64,000 nucleotides of DNA from Vibrio gallaecicus (GCF_024347495.1 NZ_AP025490.1:806001-870000), one strand, 5' to 3'. Numbered from the stretch's first letter, positions 29,797 through 40,536 are shown. The notes: generated by a model not told the origin, from the letters alone. A program made the numbers and translations.

Positions 29797-31056
29797 ATGT
29801 CTTTGCTTGCCGTAGGTATCAATCACAATACAGCGTCGGTTGAATTGCGAGAAAAAGTCGCTTTTGGTCCAGATAAACTATCTGGGGCTTTAGAGCAACT
29901 TGGCGCAAATGCACACGTAAATGGAAGTGTCATACTTTCAACCTGTAACCGAACTGAAATTTATTGTGACGTTAAAGGCGCTGCGAAAAGTAAGCTGATC
30001 GACTGGTTGTCGGTTTTCCATCAAGTGAGCCCTGAAGAATTAAAACCAAGTTTATATATCCATGAAGAACAAGCGGCGATAAAACATCTTATGCGTGTTG
30101 CTTGTGGATTAGATTCACTGGTTTTGGGCGAACCTCAAATATTAGGGCAAGTTAAACAGGCCTATTCAGATTCTCGAGAACATAAATCTGTAGACGCAGC
30201 TATGGAAAAGCTTTTCCAGAAATCGTTTTCGGTTGCTAAGCGGGTTCGAACTGAAACTGAAATCGGCGGAAGTGCGGTTTCAGTGGCTTATGCAGCTTGT
30301 ACGCTTGCTAAACATATCTTTGAATCTATTGAAGAGTCGACTGTTTTATTAGTTGGAGCTGGAGAAACGATAGAGCTTGTTGCTAAACACCTTTCTGCAA
30401 ATGGTTGTACAAAAATGATTGTTGCTAACCGAACTCGCGAACGTGCATTAGGATTAGCTGAAGAGTTTGGAGCGGAAGTCATCAGCTTAAATGAAATTCC
30501 AGACCATTTATCTAGAGCCGATATTGTTATTAGTTCAACAGCAAGCCCTTTGCCTATTATCGGTAAAGGCATGGTTGAAACAGCACTTAAACAAAGAAAA
30601 CATCAACCTATACTTTTAGTCGATATCGCTGTTCCTCGAGATGTAGAGTCTCAAGTTGGTGATCTTAACGATGCCTATCTCTATACTGTGGATGATCTAC
30701 AGTCAATTGTAGATAGCAATATTGAGCAACGTAAAGTTGAAGCGATTCAGGCTGAAGCGATTGTCAGTGAAGAAAGTGCAGCATTCATGAGCTGGATGCG
30801 ATCGTTACAAGCGGTAGACAGTATTCGCGAATATCGCCAATCATCAAATGAAATAAAAGAAGAATTACTCAGTAAAAGTTTACAGGCACTTGCCGCAGGC
30901 GGTGACCCTGAAAAAGTTTTACTTGAGCTTAGTAATAAGCTCACCAATAAATTGATCCATGCTCCTACGCGTGCGCTACAAAGTGCTGCAGAGCAAGGAG
31001 AACCTGCAAAATTAACGGTCATTAGACAGAGTTTGGGCCTTGAAGACCCTCAATAA
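29797..31056 (+). CDS. hemA: Glutamyl-tRNA reductase
   Basis: First enzyme of C5-pathway tetrapyrrole synthesis, reducing Glu-tRNA to glutamate-1-semialdehyde. The 419-residue sequence has the catalytic cysteine C50 in [27 protein letters not shown] (about 105-121) and an NADPH fold near 185 ([16 protein letters not shown]). It starts a plus-strand run hemA-prfA-prmC-sirB2-sirB1-kdsA identical in order to E. coli. Confidence 0.98.
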   Translation: MSLLAVGINHNTASVELREKVAFGPDKLSGALEQLGANAHVNGSVILSTCNRTEIYCDVKGAAKSKLIDWLSVFHQVSPEELKPSLYIHEEQAAIKHLMRVACGLDSLVLGEPQILGQVKQAYSDSREHKSVDAAMEKLFQKSFSVAKRVRTETEIGGSAVSVAYAACTLAKHIFESIEESTVLLVGAGETIELVAKHLSANGCTKMIVANRTRERALGLAEEFGAEVISLNEIPDHLSRADIVISSTASPLPIIGKGMVETALKQRKHQPILLVDIAVPRDVESQVGDLNDAYLYTVDDLQSIVDSNIEQRKVEAIQAEAIVSEESAAFMSWMRSLQAVDSIREYRQSSNEIKEELLSKSLQALAAGGDPEKVLLELSNKLTNKLIHAPTRALQSAAEQGEPAKLTVIRQSLGLEDPQ

Positions 31057-31086
31057 TATTATAGACCTCCAACAAGATAAGAAATT

Positions 31087-32175
31087 ATGAACGCCTCGAT
31101 TCTAGTAAAGCTTGAAACACTTGTTGAACGTTATGAAGAAGTTCAACACCTGCTTGGTGACCCTGATGTTATTGGGAATCAAGATAAATTCCGTGCTCTT
31201 TCTCGTGAGTATTCACAGCTAGAAGAAGTGACTATGTGTTTCCAGGCCTACCAGCAAGCGCAAGAAGATTTAGAAGCTGCTGAAGATATGGCAAATGAAG
31301 ATGACGCAGAAATGCGTGAAATGGCTCAAGAAGAGATCAAAGAAGCGAAAGAAGCCATTGAGCGTTTGACTGACGATCTACAAATTCTATTGCTGCCAAA
31401 AGACCCGAATGATGAGCGTAACTGTTTCTTAGAAATTCGTGCGGGTGCGGGTGGTGATGAAGCCGGTATTTTCGCAGGTAACCTTTTCCGCATGTATTCT
31501 AAATTTGCAGAGAAAAAAGGCTGGCGTGTCGAAGTCATGAGCAGTAATGCTTCTGAACAAGGCGGTTACAAGGAAATGATTGCTAAAATTAGTGGCGAAA
31601 GTGTATATGGCACCATGAAGTTTGAGTCAGGCGGTCACCGTGTTCAGCGTGTGCCTGAAACTGAATCTCAAGGTCGAGTACATACTTCAGCTTGTACTGT
31701 TGCCATCATGCCTGAAATCCCAGAAGCGGATTTACCAGAAATTAAATCAGCAGATCTAAAAATCGATACATTCCGCGCTTCTGGTGCGGGTGGTCAGCAC
31801 GTTAACACGACGGATTCAGCAATCCGTATTACTCACTTACCAACAGGTACAGTAGTAGAGTGTCAAGATGAGCGTTCTCAACATAAAAACAAAGCGAAAG
31901 CGATGGCAGTACTTGCGGCTCGTATCGTTCAAGCTGAAGAAGAGCGTCGTGCTGCCGCGATTTCAGATACACGTCGTAACTTACTAGGTTCTGGTGATCG
32001 TAGTGACCGTATTCGTACTTATAACTACCCACAAGGTCGAGTATCTGATCACCGTATCAACTTAACACTTTACCGTTTGAATGAAGTATTAGAAGGCGAC
32101 CTACAAAGCTTGTTAGATCCTGTTCTTCAAGAGCACCAAGCGGATCAGCTCGCTGCACTGGCTGAAAATAACTAA
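31087..32175 (+). CDS. prfA: Peptide chain release factor 1
   Basis: RF1 reads UAA and UAG. The 362-residue protein has the codon-reading PxT-type motif ([15 protein letters not shown]) and the catalytic GGQ in [15 protein letters not shown]. Thirty bp separate it from hemA and four bp from prmC, whose product methylates the GGQ glutamine. Confidence 0.98.
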   Translation: MNASILVKLETLVERYEEVQHLLGDPDVIGNQDKFRALSREYSQLEEVTMCFQAYQQAQEDLEAAEDMANEDDAEMREMAQEEIKEAKEAIERLTDDLQILLLPKDPNDERNCFLEIRAGAGGDEAGIFAGNLFRMYSKFAEKKGWRVEVMSSNASEQGGYKEMIAKISGESVYGTMKFESGGHRVQRVPETESQGRVHTSACTVAIMPEIPEADLPEIKSADLKIDTFRASGAGGQHVNTTDSAIRITHLPTGTVVECQDERSQHKNKAKAMAVLAARIVQAEEERRAAAISDTRRNLLGSGDRSDRIRTYNYPQGRVSDHRINLTLYRLNEVLEGDLQSLLDPVLQEHQADQLAALAENN

Positions 32176-32179
32176 GCAT

Positions 32180-33052
32180 ATGTTGTCAACATTTACGGTT
32201 GAAAGTGCATTAAAGGCAGCAATCGTACAGCTTCAAGAGGGCGATAATACATCGCCCTCAATTGATGCTGCTGTACTACTTTGCCATGCATTAGATAAGC
32301 CACGATCATTCCTGCTTACCTGGCCCGAAAAGCACCTCACGTTAGATCAAGAATCTCAATTTTTTGCTTTGTTAAATCGCCGCTTAACTGGTGAACCTGT
32401 TGCTTATATTGTGGGTGAGCGTGAATTTTGGTCTTTACCTTTAAAGGTTTCTCCGTCGACATTAATCCCTCGCCCAGATACTGAGCGTTTGGTGGAAGTG
32501 GCGTTAGATAAAACCCACGGTAAAGATGGCAATATTCTTGATTTGGGAACTGGTACCGGCGCTATAGCACTTGCGCTTGCATCTGAAATGCCTAATAGAC
32601 AGGTAATAGGCATTGATTTACGCCCTGAAGCTCAGCAACTAGCGACGGAAAATGCGGCTAACTTGAGCATTAAGAATGCTGATTTTTATCAAGGTAGTTG
32701 GTTCGAACCGCTTGTATCTGAAGGCTCAAGAATTATTGGTACAAAGTTTGCTTTAATTGTATCAAATCCGCCATATATCGAAAAAAACGATCCGCACCTT
32801 GAGCAAGGCGATGTTCGTTTTGAACCGATAACTGCATTAGTGGCGGAAGAAAAAGGCTTAGCCGATATTAAATATATAGCCAAACATGCCGTTAATTTTC
32901 TAGAAAATGATGGCTGGCTGGCATTTGAGCATGGTTATGACCAAGGTCTTGCCGTGAGAGAGATCATGCAAGCATTAGGCTATTTAGACGTGATTACAGA
33001 AAAAGACTATGGTGGCAATGATAGGGTCACCTTAGGTCGTTACTTGCCGTAA
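32180..33052 (+). CDS. prmC: Release factor glutamine methyltransferase
   Basis: PrmC N5-methylates the GGQ glutamine of RF1 and RF2 with SAM. The 290-residue sequence has the SAM motif DLGTGTGAIALALA (about 117-130) and the catalytic NPPYIE (about 193-198). It is four bp downstream of its substrate gene prfA. Confidence 0.97.
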   Translation: MLSTFTVESALKAAIVQLQEGDNTSPSIDAAVLLCHALDKPRSFLLTWPEKHLTLDQESQFFALLNRRLTGEPVAYIVGEREFWSLPLKVSPSTLIPRPDTERLVEVALDKTHGKDGNILDLGTGTGAIALALASEMPNRQVIGIDLRPEAQQLATENAANLSIKNADFYQGSWFEPLVSEGSRIIGTKFALIVSNPPYIEKNDPHLEQGDVRFEPITALVAEEKGLADIKYIAKHAVNFLENDGWLAFEHGYDQGLAVREIMQALGYLDVITEKDYGGNDRVTLGRYLP

Positions 33053-33120
33053 GGCTGGTTTATAATAAATTGCATACACAATTACTCATTGAGTAAAACT
33101 GGAAGTTTTAGAGGGAATCC

Positions 33121-33504
33121 ATGTACGAAGGTTTGAAACATTTTCATTTATTAACAGTTGGTTTGAGTGCTTTACTGTTGTCTGTTCGTTACGCATTGAT
33201 GATGGCGAATTCTCCTATGCTGAAACACCCTTTCCTGCAGCGTTTTCCACATATTAATGATTCATTATTACTACTGTCTGGTTTTGGGCTGATTTACATC
33301 ACTGGGTTTATTCCATTTACTCCTTCGGCGCCTTGGTTAACTGAAAAACTAACCTGCGTAATGGCATTTATTGGTCTTGGATTCTTTGCTTTAAAATTTG
33401 GTAAAAACAAGCTAATTAGAACCTTTTCATTCTTTGGTGCTCTAGGTTGGTTAGCTATGGCGGGTAAAATCGCAATCACAAAAACTCCTACCTTTTTTGG
33501 TTAA
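33121..33504 (+). CDS. SirB2/YchQ family inner-membrane protein
   Basis: A 127-residue hydrophobic protein with four predicted membrane segments (about 10-28, 45-63, 73-92, 100-120) and the family start MYEGLKHFHLLTVGLSA. The SirB name comes from an early Salmonella virulence-regulator study; the biochemical function is unknown. It is 6 bp upstream of the sirB1-type gene. Confidence 0.88.
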   Translation: MYEGLKHFHLLTVGLSALLLSVRYALMMANSPMLKHPFLQRFPHINDSLLLLSGFGLIYITGFIPFTPSAPWLTEKLTCVMAFIGLGFFALKFGKNKLIRTFSFFGALGWLAMAGKIAITKTPTFFG

Positions 33505-33510
33505 TGTCAC

Positions 33511-34320
33511 ATGTATGAATTTTTTGATGAAGACCTTGATCAACTAGAGCTTGCTCAAGGTGCTCTTCTATTAAATAAAGCGGTTAACCCAGAAACTCAA
33601 GATCATTGGGCTGAACAAGAGCTAATAAGATTATTCAATGAAGCAGAGTTTGCCTTGGTTAATGAGCAAGATGAACAGCAAAAATTTGAATCTTTCTTAC
33701 GCTTATTTTTCCATGAGTGGGGTTTTAGCGGTGACAAAGATGCGTACTTCTCATCTGAGAACGCTTTTATAGATAAAGTGTTGGAACGGCGTAAAGGCAT
33801 TCCTGTTAGCTTAGGGGCTATTTTCCTTTTCTTAGCGCGTAAGTTTGGGTTTCCCGTGGAAGGCGTTTCATTTCCGACGCAGTTTTTAATTAAAGTAAAT
33901 TGGTTTGAGCAAGCTCCTGTATACATTAACCCGTTCAATGGTGAATACGTTGGCGTGCAAACGTTAAGTGCCTGGTTAATTGGGCATGATGGTCCTCTGG
34001 CTAAGTTGAAGAGTGAGCATTTAGAAAGTGCAGACAACCCAATGGTTATCGGTAAATGGTTAGCGTTGTTAAAAAGTGCTTTATTGCGTGAAGAGCGCTA
34101 CACGCTGGCTTTAAAATGTACAGATCTTGCACTAACGTTTGTACCAGACGATCCATATGAAATTCGCGATCGTGGTTTTATTTACCAACAGCTCGATTGC
34201 CATCAAGTTGCAGCGTCGGATTATCAATACTTTATTGATCAATGCCCTGATGACCCTGCATCTGAATTACTGAAATCTCAAGTGAACGCAATGAATGAAA
34301 CGTCAGTCATCGTTCACTAA
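33511..34320 (+). CDS. SirB1/YchA family transglutaminase-like and TPR protein
   Basis: A 269-residue cytoplasmic protein with a transglutaminase-like core (ERRKGIPVSLGAIFLFLARKFGFPVEGVSFPTQF split around residues 90-128) and C-terminal tetratricopeptide-like helices (about 185-250). The equivalent E. coli protein YchA is of unknown function. The usual catalytic Cys of transglutaminases is not evident, so an enzymatic role is doubtful. Confidence 0.88.
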   Translation: MYEFFDEDLDQLELAQGALLLNKAVNPETQDHWAEQELIRLFNEAEFALVNEQDEQQKFESFLRLFFHEWGFSGDKDAYFSSENAFIDKVLERRKGIPVSLGAIFLFLARKFGFPVEGVSFPTQFLIKVNWFEQAPVYINPFNGEYVGVQTLSAWLIGHDGPLAKLKSEHLESADNPMVIGKWLALLKSALLREERYTLALKCTDLALTFVPDDPYEIRDRGFIYQQLDCHQVAASDYQYFIDQCPDDPASELLKSQVNAMNETSVIVH

Positions 34321-34327
34321 TTTATAA

Positions 34328-35197
<870 letters not shown>

Positions 35198-35211
35198 TAT
35201 CGAACTTGATT

Positions 35212-35236
35212 AGCCGGCATATCAGCCGGCTTTTTT
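35212..35236 (+). terminator. Terminator after kdsA
   Basis: A 7-bp GC-rich perfect stem (agccggc / gccggct), 6-nt loop and T6 run, 15 bp past the stop. Confidence 0.9.
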
Positions 35237-35550
35237 GTGCCTATAATGTCGAGACGTACTCTGAAACTGTTTATTTATTGAGTCACTTCTCAATAAAAAC
35301 TAAGTGATGTGAAATCACAGTAAAACGTTTGCCTGTGATCATTTGAATTGAGTCATGCAAAGGTTGGCGTTTGTTGCAGCTTATGAAGGCAATTAAGGTG
35401 ATCAATTCGACATAAACATGAAATCTTAATGTCTCATTTGGTTTGTTAATTTAAACTAGATCGAGTTTTGCAGGTTTTAAGCGTGTCACAAGTACATGAT
35501 ATGGACCTAAATTTTCAGTAGTGGATCCCACAAAGTTCAAAGGTATGACA
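35237..35550. other. Intergenic region upstream of nutA
   Basis: About 314 bp without a convincing gene. It holds a perfect 5-bp inverted repeat (GTGAT-gtgaa-ATCAC near 35302-35320) that resembles a CRP half-site pair but with the wrong spacing. No clear promoter can be named. Confidence 0.5.
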
Positions 35551-37212
35551 ATGAAGCAACGCCTTATTCTAAAAACAGCGCTAAGTGCTGCTATTCTTGC
35601 CACTCTTTCTGGTTGTGCAACGCAAGCAACTCAAGATTGGAATGAAGACACAACTTACAAATTGACTGTTCTACACACGAATGATAACCATGGTCGTTTT
35701 TGGCAGAATAAATATGGCGAGTACGGCATGGCTGCTCGTAAAACGCTAATTGATGAACTTCGTGCAGAAATTCGTGCAGAAGGCGGTAGCGTACTGCTTT
35801 TATCTGGTGGTGATGTAAACACTGGTGTTCCTGAGTCTGATCTGCAAGATGCAGAACCTGATTTTAAAGGCATGAACAAGATCGGTTACGATGCAATGGC
35901 ATTAGGTAACCACGAGTTTGATAACTCTCTTGAAGTGCTTGATAAGCAAATTGATTGGGCTAACTTCCCAATGCTTTCAGCTAACATCTACGATAAAGCC
36001 ACTGGTGAACGTAAATTCCAAGCTTACGAGATGTTTGAGAAGCAAGGTATCAAGATTGCTGTTATTGGTCTAACGACTGAAGATACAGCAAAAATTGGTA
36101 ACCCTGAGTTTATTGGAAGCATCGACTTCCGTGACCCGAAAGAAGAAGCAAAAGAGCTGATTGCTGAACTTAAAGAAACTGAAAAGCCAGACCTTATTTT
36201 TGCTGTAACGCACATGGGTCACTATGAAAATGGTCAACGTGGTGTAAATGCTCCTGGTGATGTAGCCCTTGCCCGTTACCTAGATGAAGGCTCTCTTGAT
36301 ATGATCGTTGGTGGTCACTCACAAGAACCTGTATGTATGGAAGCTCCAAATGTAATCAGCAAAACATTTAAGCCAGGTGACGAATGTCGTCCTGATGTAC
36401 AAAATGGTACTTACATCGTTCAAGCTCATGAATGGGGTAAATATGTAGGTCGTGCTGATTACGAGTTCCGTAACGGTGAACTAGAGATGGTAAGTTACGA
36501 CTTAATCCCTGTTAACCTGAAGAAGAAAGTGAAGGTTGACGGTAAGAAGAAACGTGTTCTTATTGAAGAAGAAATCGCACAAGATGCAGAGCTTCTTGAA
36601 TTCCTTCGCCCATTCCAAGAGCAAGGTCAAGCACAGCTAGAAGTTAAAATTGCAGACACTAACGGTAAACTTGAAGGTGACCGCAATGTTGTTCGTTTCC
36701 AACAGACTAACCTTGGTCGTTTAATTGCAACTGCTCATAAAGAGCGTGCAAAAGCTGACTTCGGCGTAATGAACTCTGGTGGTGTACGTGACTCTATTGA
36801 AGGTGGCGAAGTAACATACAAAGATGTACTGACTGTTCAGCCTTTTGCTAATATCCTGACTTACACAGACATGTCTGGTAAAGAAGTATTGGACTACCTC
36901 AATGTAGTCGCGACTAAACCAATTGATTCTGGCGCTTACGCTCAATTTTCTGGTATCTCAATGACCGTTGCTAATGGCGAAGTGTCCAATGTATTCATTG
37001 GCGGAAAGCAACTACGTCTTGATGAAACTTACCGTTTCACTATCCCAAGCTTCAATGCTGCTGGTGGTGACGGATATCCAAAACTAACAGGTCACCCTGG
37101 CTTCGTTAATACTGGTTTTGTGGATGCTGAAGTACTAAAAGAATACCTAGAAGCAAACAGCCCAGTTGATGTAAATAAGTATGCTCCTTCTGGTGAAATG
37201 GTTTACAAGTAA
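35551..37212 (+). CDS. nutA: 5'-nucleotidase lipoprotein (NutA/UshA family)
   Basis: Surface or periplasmic nucleotidase that strips phosphate from 5'-nucleotides so nucleosides can be taken up; the sequence is closest in memory to the Mg/Cl-dependent Vibrio parahaemolyticus enzyme NutA. The ATG at 35551 is preferred (AAAGG 7 bases upstream), giving 553 residues with a lipobox at C22 (LSGCAT). Metallophosphatase motifs HTNDNHGRF, GNHEFDN and GGHSQEP precede a 5_nucleotid_C domain with MNSGGVRDSIE. A GTG 30 bp upstream would add ten residues before the signal peptide. Single-gene unit with its own terminator. Confidence 0.93.
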   Translation: MKQRLILKTALSAAILATLSGCATQATQDWNEDTTYKLTVLHTNDNHGRFWQNKYGEYGMAARKTLIDELRAEIRAEGGSVLLLSGGDVNTGVPESDLQDAEPDFKGMNKIGYDAMALGNHEFDNSLEVLDKQIDWANFPMLSANIYDKATGERKFQAYEMFEKQGIKIAVIGLTTEDTAKIGNPEFIGSIDFRDPKEEAKELIAELKETEKPDLIFAVTHMGHYENGQRGVNAPGDVALARYLDEGSLDMIVGGHSQEPVCMEAPNVISKTFKPGDECRPDVQNGTYIVQAHEWGKYVGRADYEFRNGELEMVSYDLIPVNLKKKVKVDGKKKRVLIEEEIAQDAELLEFLRPFQEQGQAQLEVKIADTNGKLEGDRNVVRFQQTNLGRLIATAHKERAKADFGVMNSGGVRDSIEGGEVTYKDVLTVQPFANILTYTDMSGKEVLDYLNVVATKPIDSGAYAQFSGISMTVANGEVSNVFIGGKQLRLDETYRFTIPSFNAAGGDGYPKLTGHPGFVNTGFVDAEVLKEYLEANSPVDVNKYAPSGEMVYK

Positions 37213-37258
37213 ATTGATTGAAGAATAGTTTGACTATTACATTTCGATAAATTTAACT

Positions 37259-37287
37259 AAAGCGATGCTCCGGCATCGCTTTTTTAT
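37259..37287 (+). terminator. Terminator after nutA
   Basis: A 10-bp perfect stem (aaagcgatgc / gcatcgcttt) with a TCCG loop and a T-run. Confidence 0.9.
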
Positions 37288-37391
37288 TGGTGTTACTTTC
37301 TCTTTAGCCATGTTTGGTCAGACAGTTTGCTTATTTAGCTGAAGAGACGCGTATACCTTTCTATATTTATTCATTTCATCATAGGTTCAGA

Positions 37392-37865
37392 ATGACTCCG
37401 GCGATTAACCTAGCGAAGAAGAAGAAAATTTCTCATAAAGTCCATCAATATGATCATGATCCAAGCCATGATAGTTATGGTTTAGAGGCGGTTGAAGCTC
37501 TTGGGCAAGATCCAAATCGAGTATTTAAAACGTTATTGTTTTGCCTTAATGGTGAGCCAAAGAACTTGGCTGTGGCGGTTATTCCTGTTGATCGGAAACT
37601 GAATTTAAAACTTGCAGCAAAAGCTGGTGGCGGGAAAAAAGCAGAAATGGCTAACCCTGATATTGCCCAAAAGACAACAGGGTATGTCGTCGGTGGTATT
37701 AGCCCTTTAGGGCAAAAAAAAGCATTACCGACATTTATTCATGAAAGTGCAAAGGAACTTGAAACTATCTGCGTGAGTGCTGGGAAGAGGGGGCTAGAGA
37801 TTGAACTCACTCCTAACGACTTAGCATCATTAACCAGAGCTAAGTTTTCTGGCTTATGTCTTTAA
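37392..37865 (+). CDS. ybaK: Cys-tRNA(Pro) deacylase YbaK
   Basis: YbaK clears Cys mischarged on tRNA-Pro. The frame is open from 37314, but the ATG at 37392 (MTPAINLAKKKKI) has an AGG upstream and gives 157 residues, matching E. coli YbaK (159). Seen are VFKTLLF (catalytic-lysine region), KKAEMANPDIAQKTTGYVVGGISPLGQKK and SAGKRGLEIEL. A tRNA-Pro gene happens to lie 2.6 kb away. Confidence 0.94.
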   Translation: MTPAINLAKKKKISHKVHQYDHDPSHDSYGLEAVEALGQDPNRVFKTLLFCLNGEPKNLAVAVIPVDRKLNLKLAAKAGGGKKAEMANPDIAQKTTGYVVGGISPLGQKKALPTFIHESAKELETICVSAGKRGLEIELTPNDLASLTRAKFSGLCL

Positions 37866-37930
37866 TTAGCATGTTTGCGGGCGGGCGGAGTTAAACTAAG
37901 AATATACGTGTTATCTATCGTTTCCTCTTA

Positions 37931-37966
37931 CCAAAACCAAAACCAAAACCAAAACCAAAACCAAAA
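37931..37966. repeat. Hexanucleotide repeat, six copies of ccaaaa
   Basis: Six perfect tandem copies of a 6-bp unit sit between ybaK and its terminator hairpin, in non-coding sequence. Confidence 0.95.
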
Positions 37967-37996
37967 CGCCGACCAAGTCATTATGGTCGGCGTTTA
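37964..37996. terminator. Terminator between convergent ybaK and rluF
   Basis: A 12-bp perfect stem (aaacgccgacca / tggtcggcgttt) with an 8-nt loop. On the minus strand the hexanucleotide repeat becomes TTTTGG repeats, giving a T-rich tail for rluF transcripts. Confidence 0.8.
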
Positions 37997-38029
37997 TAGA
38001 AACGAGTATTGAGTAGCGACTCGCTTTTA

Positions 38030-39082
38030 CTATTTCTTCAAGCTTAACGTTCCACCAGTGCGCTTTGCAGCAGGCTTATTTGAACTTGATTGATTTGGGC
38101 GAGAGTTTGAATTCCATCCTCCCTCTTTCTTACGATTTTGCCCTGAGTTATTTTCATCGCTTGTGCGTGAGCGACCGCGTTTTGAATTTGGAGCATGTCT
38201 GAATTCATCCGCATTGTTTCCACGGAAAGTACGTGGGCGGTTCTCTTTTTGATTACGACGCGCGGTTGAAGATTGGTTTTCTTCACGGCTGTCATAAAGC
38301 TTAGCATCAGTTGCTTTATTAATATGGCGACCTTTAGCATCTAGTTTTGATGCTTCTTCTGTACTACTTGAATCGCCACACATCGAAAGGATCTCTGTGA
38401 CTTCATCATCACTCAAATAACGCCATTTACCATTAGGAATACCGTCTAAAGAAATATTCATAATACGAACACGGCGCAATTTAAATACTTCGTAGCCAAG
38501 TGCTTCACACATACGTCGAATTTGGCGGTTTAAACCTTGAGTCAAAGTAATTCGGAAAGAGAATTTTGTTTCTTTTTCAACATGGCAAGGAAGTGTGATG
38601 GTATCTAAAATTGGCACACCTGCTGCCATTTTCTTTAGAAACTCACCAGTGATTGGCTTATCAACACGAACAACATATTCCTTTTCGTGGTTATTACCAG
38701 CTCGAAGGATCTTATTAACAATGTCGCCATCATTCGTTAGGAAAATCAAGCCATCAGAAGGTTTATCTAAACGTCCAATAGGAAAAATACGTTTATGGTG
38801 ACCAATAAAATCAACGATATTTCCAGGGATGTCGCGCTCAGTTGTACAAGTAATTCCTGTTGGTTTATTTAAAGCGATATAAACAGGCTTCTCTTTCGAA
38901 CGTACCGGTTTATTATCGATTTCTACATCATCACCGGGCAATACTTTAGTACCCATTTCAGGGATTTTGCCATTGATAGTGACGCGTCCAGCATCGATAA
39001 GTTTGTCAGCCTCACGGCGTGAGCAAAAACCAGTTTCACTAATGAATTTATTGAGGCGTTTAGCTTGGGAATCTTGTGACAT
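38030..39082 (-). CDS. rluF: 23S rRNA pseudouridine2604 synthase RluF
   Basis: RsuA-family pseudouridine synthase. The 350-residue protein has an N-terminal S4 domain ([21 protein letters not shown], about 9-29), the catalytic aspartate in [19 protein letters not shown] (about 97-114) and [18 protein letters not shown]. The best remembered match is E. coli RluF (290). Residues from about 240 on form a long, low-complexity tail rich in Arg, Asn, Ser and Lys, about 60 residues more than E. coli. RluB is a less likely alternative. Confidence 0.9.
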   Translation of the reverse strand: MSQDSQAKRLNKFISETGFCSRREADKLIDAGRVTINGKIPEMGTKVLPGDDVEIDNKPVRSKEKPVYIALNKPTGITCTTERDIPGNIVDFIGHHKRIFPIGRLDKPSDGLIFLTNDGDIVNKILRAGNNHEKEYVVRVDKPITGEFLKKMAAGVPILDTITLPCHVEKETKFSFRITLTQGLNRQIRRMCEALGYEVFKLRRVRIMNISLDGIPNGKWRYLSDDEVTEILSMCGDSSSTEEASKLDAKGRHINKATDAKLYDSREENQSSTARRNQKENRPRTFRGNNADEFRHAPNSKRGRSRTSDENNSGQNRKKEGGWNSNSRPNQSSSNKPAAKRTGGTLSLKK

Positions 39083-39121
39083 GATCTTCTCTTTTAGCGT
39101 TTCACAACGGATTTATTTGAA

Positions 39122-39150
39122 AATAAAAAGCAACTACGAGGTAGTTGCTT
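39122..39150 (-). terminator. Terminator after smrA
   Basis: A 10-bp perfect stem (aagcaactac / gtagttgctt) with a 3-nt loop, followed on the minus strand by TTTATTTT. Confidence 0.82.
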
Positions 39151-39264
39151 AGTGATTACGTGATTTTAGCACCAACACTAGTGTTCAGCATTAACTATCT
39201 TTCGGGATACTAGCTAGCTTAAAGGAAACTAAATGTTTTAAAGGTAGCTCACTGGCTTATAAGG

Positions 39265-39849
39265 TTACTGACTCATACGTTTTTGGTGCTTTTCTCTATT
39301 CTCTAGTTTCTTGCTATTGCTTTTTCGGAGCATGACATACACAGCGCCGCTACCGCCATGGAAGGCCTGAGCAGAATGGACACATTGTACATCGTTAATT
39401 TGAGTCATCCAGTTAGCGACATAGCTTTTCATCAGTGCGGGTGGATTAGATCGTTCACCTTTCCCATGTACGATTAACACCGTTCGTACATCCATTGCCA
39501 AGCATTGACGTAAAAATGAGAGAATGTCATTTCTGGCGTCTTTCAGCGTTTTTCTGTGTAGATCTAATTTGGCTTGAATTGGGTACTTTCCTAAGCGTAG
39601 CTTTTTGTACACACCGTCTTGTACACCATCTTTTTTATATTCGATGATATCGTCTGGTTTGATCATAGGGCAGTAATCGAGAGACAAATAATCTTGGTCA
39701 TCATCAGACAGCCACATCGCCGCTTCACGTTTCGCTAGCTGTGCGTCTGTAACGCGATGAACCTTTTGATGCTCAGCGGTATCTTGGTCAATACGCTTTA
39801 CATCTCCCATCATTTGTTGGAATAAATCTAGATCGTTATCATGAGACAT
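39265..39849 (-). CDS. smrA: Smr-domain protein SmrA (YdaL type)
   Basis: A 194-residue protein with a C-terminal Smr domain; E. coli SmrA (YdaL) nicks DNA in vitro, but the cellular role is unclear. The Smr motifs are AKLDLHRKTLKDAR (LDxH) and LIVHGKGERS (HGxG), followed by FHGGSGAVYVMLRK. ATG at 39849 was chosen over a GTG three codons upstream because GAGG lies 8 bases before the ATG. Monocistronic. Confidence 0.88.
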   Translation of the reverse strand: MSHDNDLDLFQQMMGDVKRIDQDTAEHQKVHRVTDAQLAKREAAMWLSDDDQDYLSLDYCPMIKPDDIIEYKKDGVQDGVYKKLRLGKYPIQAKLDLHRKTLKDARNDILSFLRQCLAMDVRTVLIVHGKGERSNPPALMKSYVANWMTQINDVQCVHSAQAFHGGSGAVYVMLRKSNSKKLENREKHQKRMSQ

Positions 39850-39967
39850 ATTGTTCACCTCAAGTCAGCTATGTTGCATGTTGAAGCTATTGTATGAAAT
39901 AGGGCTAAAAGAGGAAAGTGAATCTAAGAAGTGGAATAAGACAAATGATTCTGAATTCAGAGGAAAG

Positions 39968-40004
39968 TAAAAAACCGGAGGCGACAATAAATATCAACTC
40001 CGGT
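39968..40004 (-). terminator. Terminator after the DUF3149 gene
   Basis: A 7-bp stem (accggag / ctccggt) with a 17-nt loop, followed on the minus strand by a T5 run, 56 bp past the stop at 40060. Confidence 0.8.
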
Positions 40005-40059
40005 GCTAAGCTAATAATTATCATCCACTCTTACTATGAATGATAAAGGCTTGGCGATT

Positions 40060-40197
40060 TTAGTGAGGAGTGTCAGTCATAACTTTGTAGATGAAGAAGC
40101 CTCCATAAAACATCATAAGACCAAGTGCTCCAAAGATGACTATCATTGATGATAGCCCTACCGCGTTACCAAATAGGAGATCAAGCCAAAAGTCCAT
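40060..40197 (-). CDS. Small single-span membrane protein, DUF3149 family (45 residues)
   Basis: The minus strand encodes MDFWLDLLFGNAVG... ending KVMTDTPH, 45 residues, with a GAGG Shine-Dalgarno 7 bases before the ATG. After a short amphipathic head (1-12), residues about 15-40 form one hydrophobic helix ending in YKVM. The MD-WLDLLFGN start and FFIYKVM end fit the DUF3149 family, of unknown function. An FNR-like box lies upstream and a terminator downstream, so it is a complete small transcription unit. Confidence 0.85.
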   Translation of the reverse strand: MDFWLDLLFGNAVGLSSMIVIFGALGLMMFYGGFFIYKVMTDTPH

Positions 40198-40257
40198 GTG
40201 TTTACCTCAAAGTTTAAGATGACAAATGTGAGTTTATTCATTGGAGCAATAACCTCC

Positions 40258-40271
40258 CTGATCTGGATCAA
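40258..40271 (-). promoter_or_regulatory. FNR-like box upstream of the DUF3149 gene
   Basis: The minus strand reads TTGAT-CCAG-ATCAG, nine of ten consensus bases for FNR (TTGATnnnnATCAA). A TAAACT hexamer lies about 30 bases downstream of its centre, the spacing of a class II activated promoter. Confidence 0.6.
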
Positions 40272-40387
40272 TCTTGTTTCATAAGTTAAAGATATGTTTC
40301 CTTAGCTGTGTTTTTAATCACATTTTTATTTAATTGTATGAGTTTTGTTCGAATGATTTTTTATTTAAAAAAAACGATGAAAACCGC

Positions 40388-40415
40388 TTGCGCATAAATT
40401 CAGAATCCGTATTAT
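40388..40415 (+). promoter_or_regulatory. Promoter of tRNA-Pro
   Basis: TTGCGC (40388-40393), 16-bp spacer, TATTAT (40410-40415), followed by ACGCTCC. The mature tRNA begins about 30 bp after the expected start. Confidence 0.7.
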
Positions 40416-40452
40416 ACGCTCCATCGACAGGCAATAAGCCAGTTAGATATCT

Positions 40453-40529
<77 letters not shown>

Positions 40530-40536
40530 TATTAAG

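Noticed and set aside
35302..35320. CRP-like inverted repeat upstream of nutA
   Set aside because: Half-sites are spaced 5 or 7 bases apart depending on alignment instead of 6, so it does not fit CRP.
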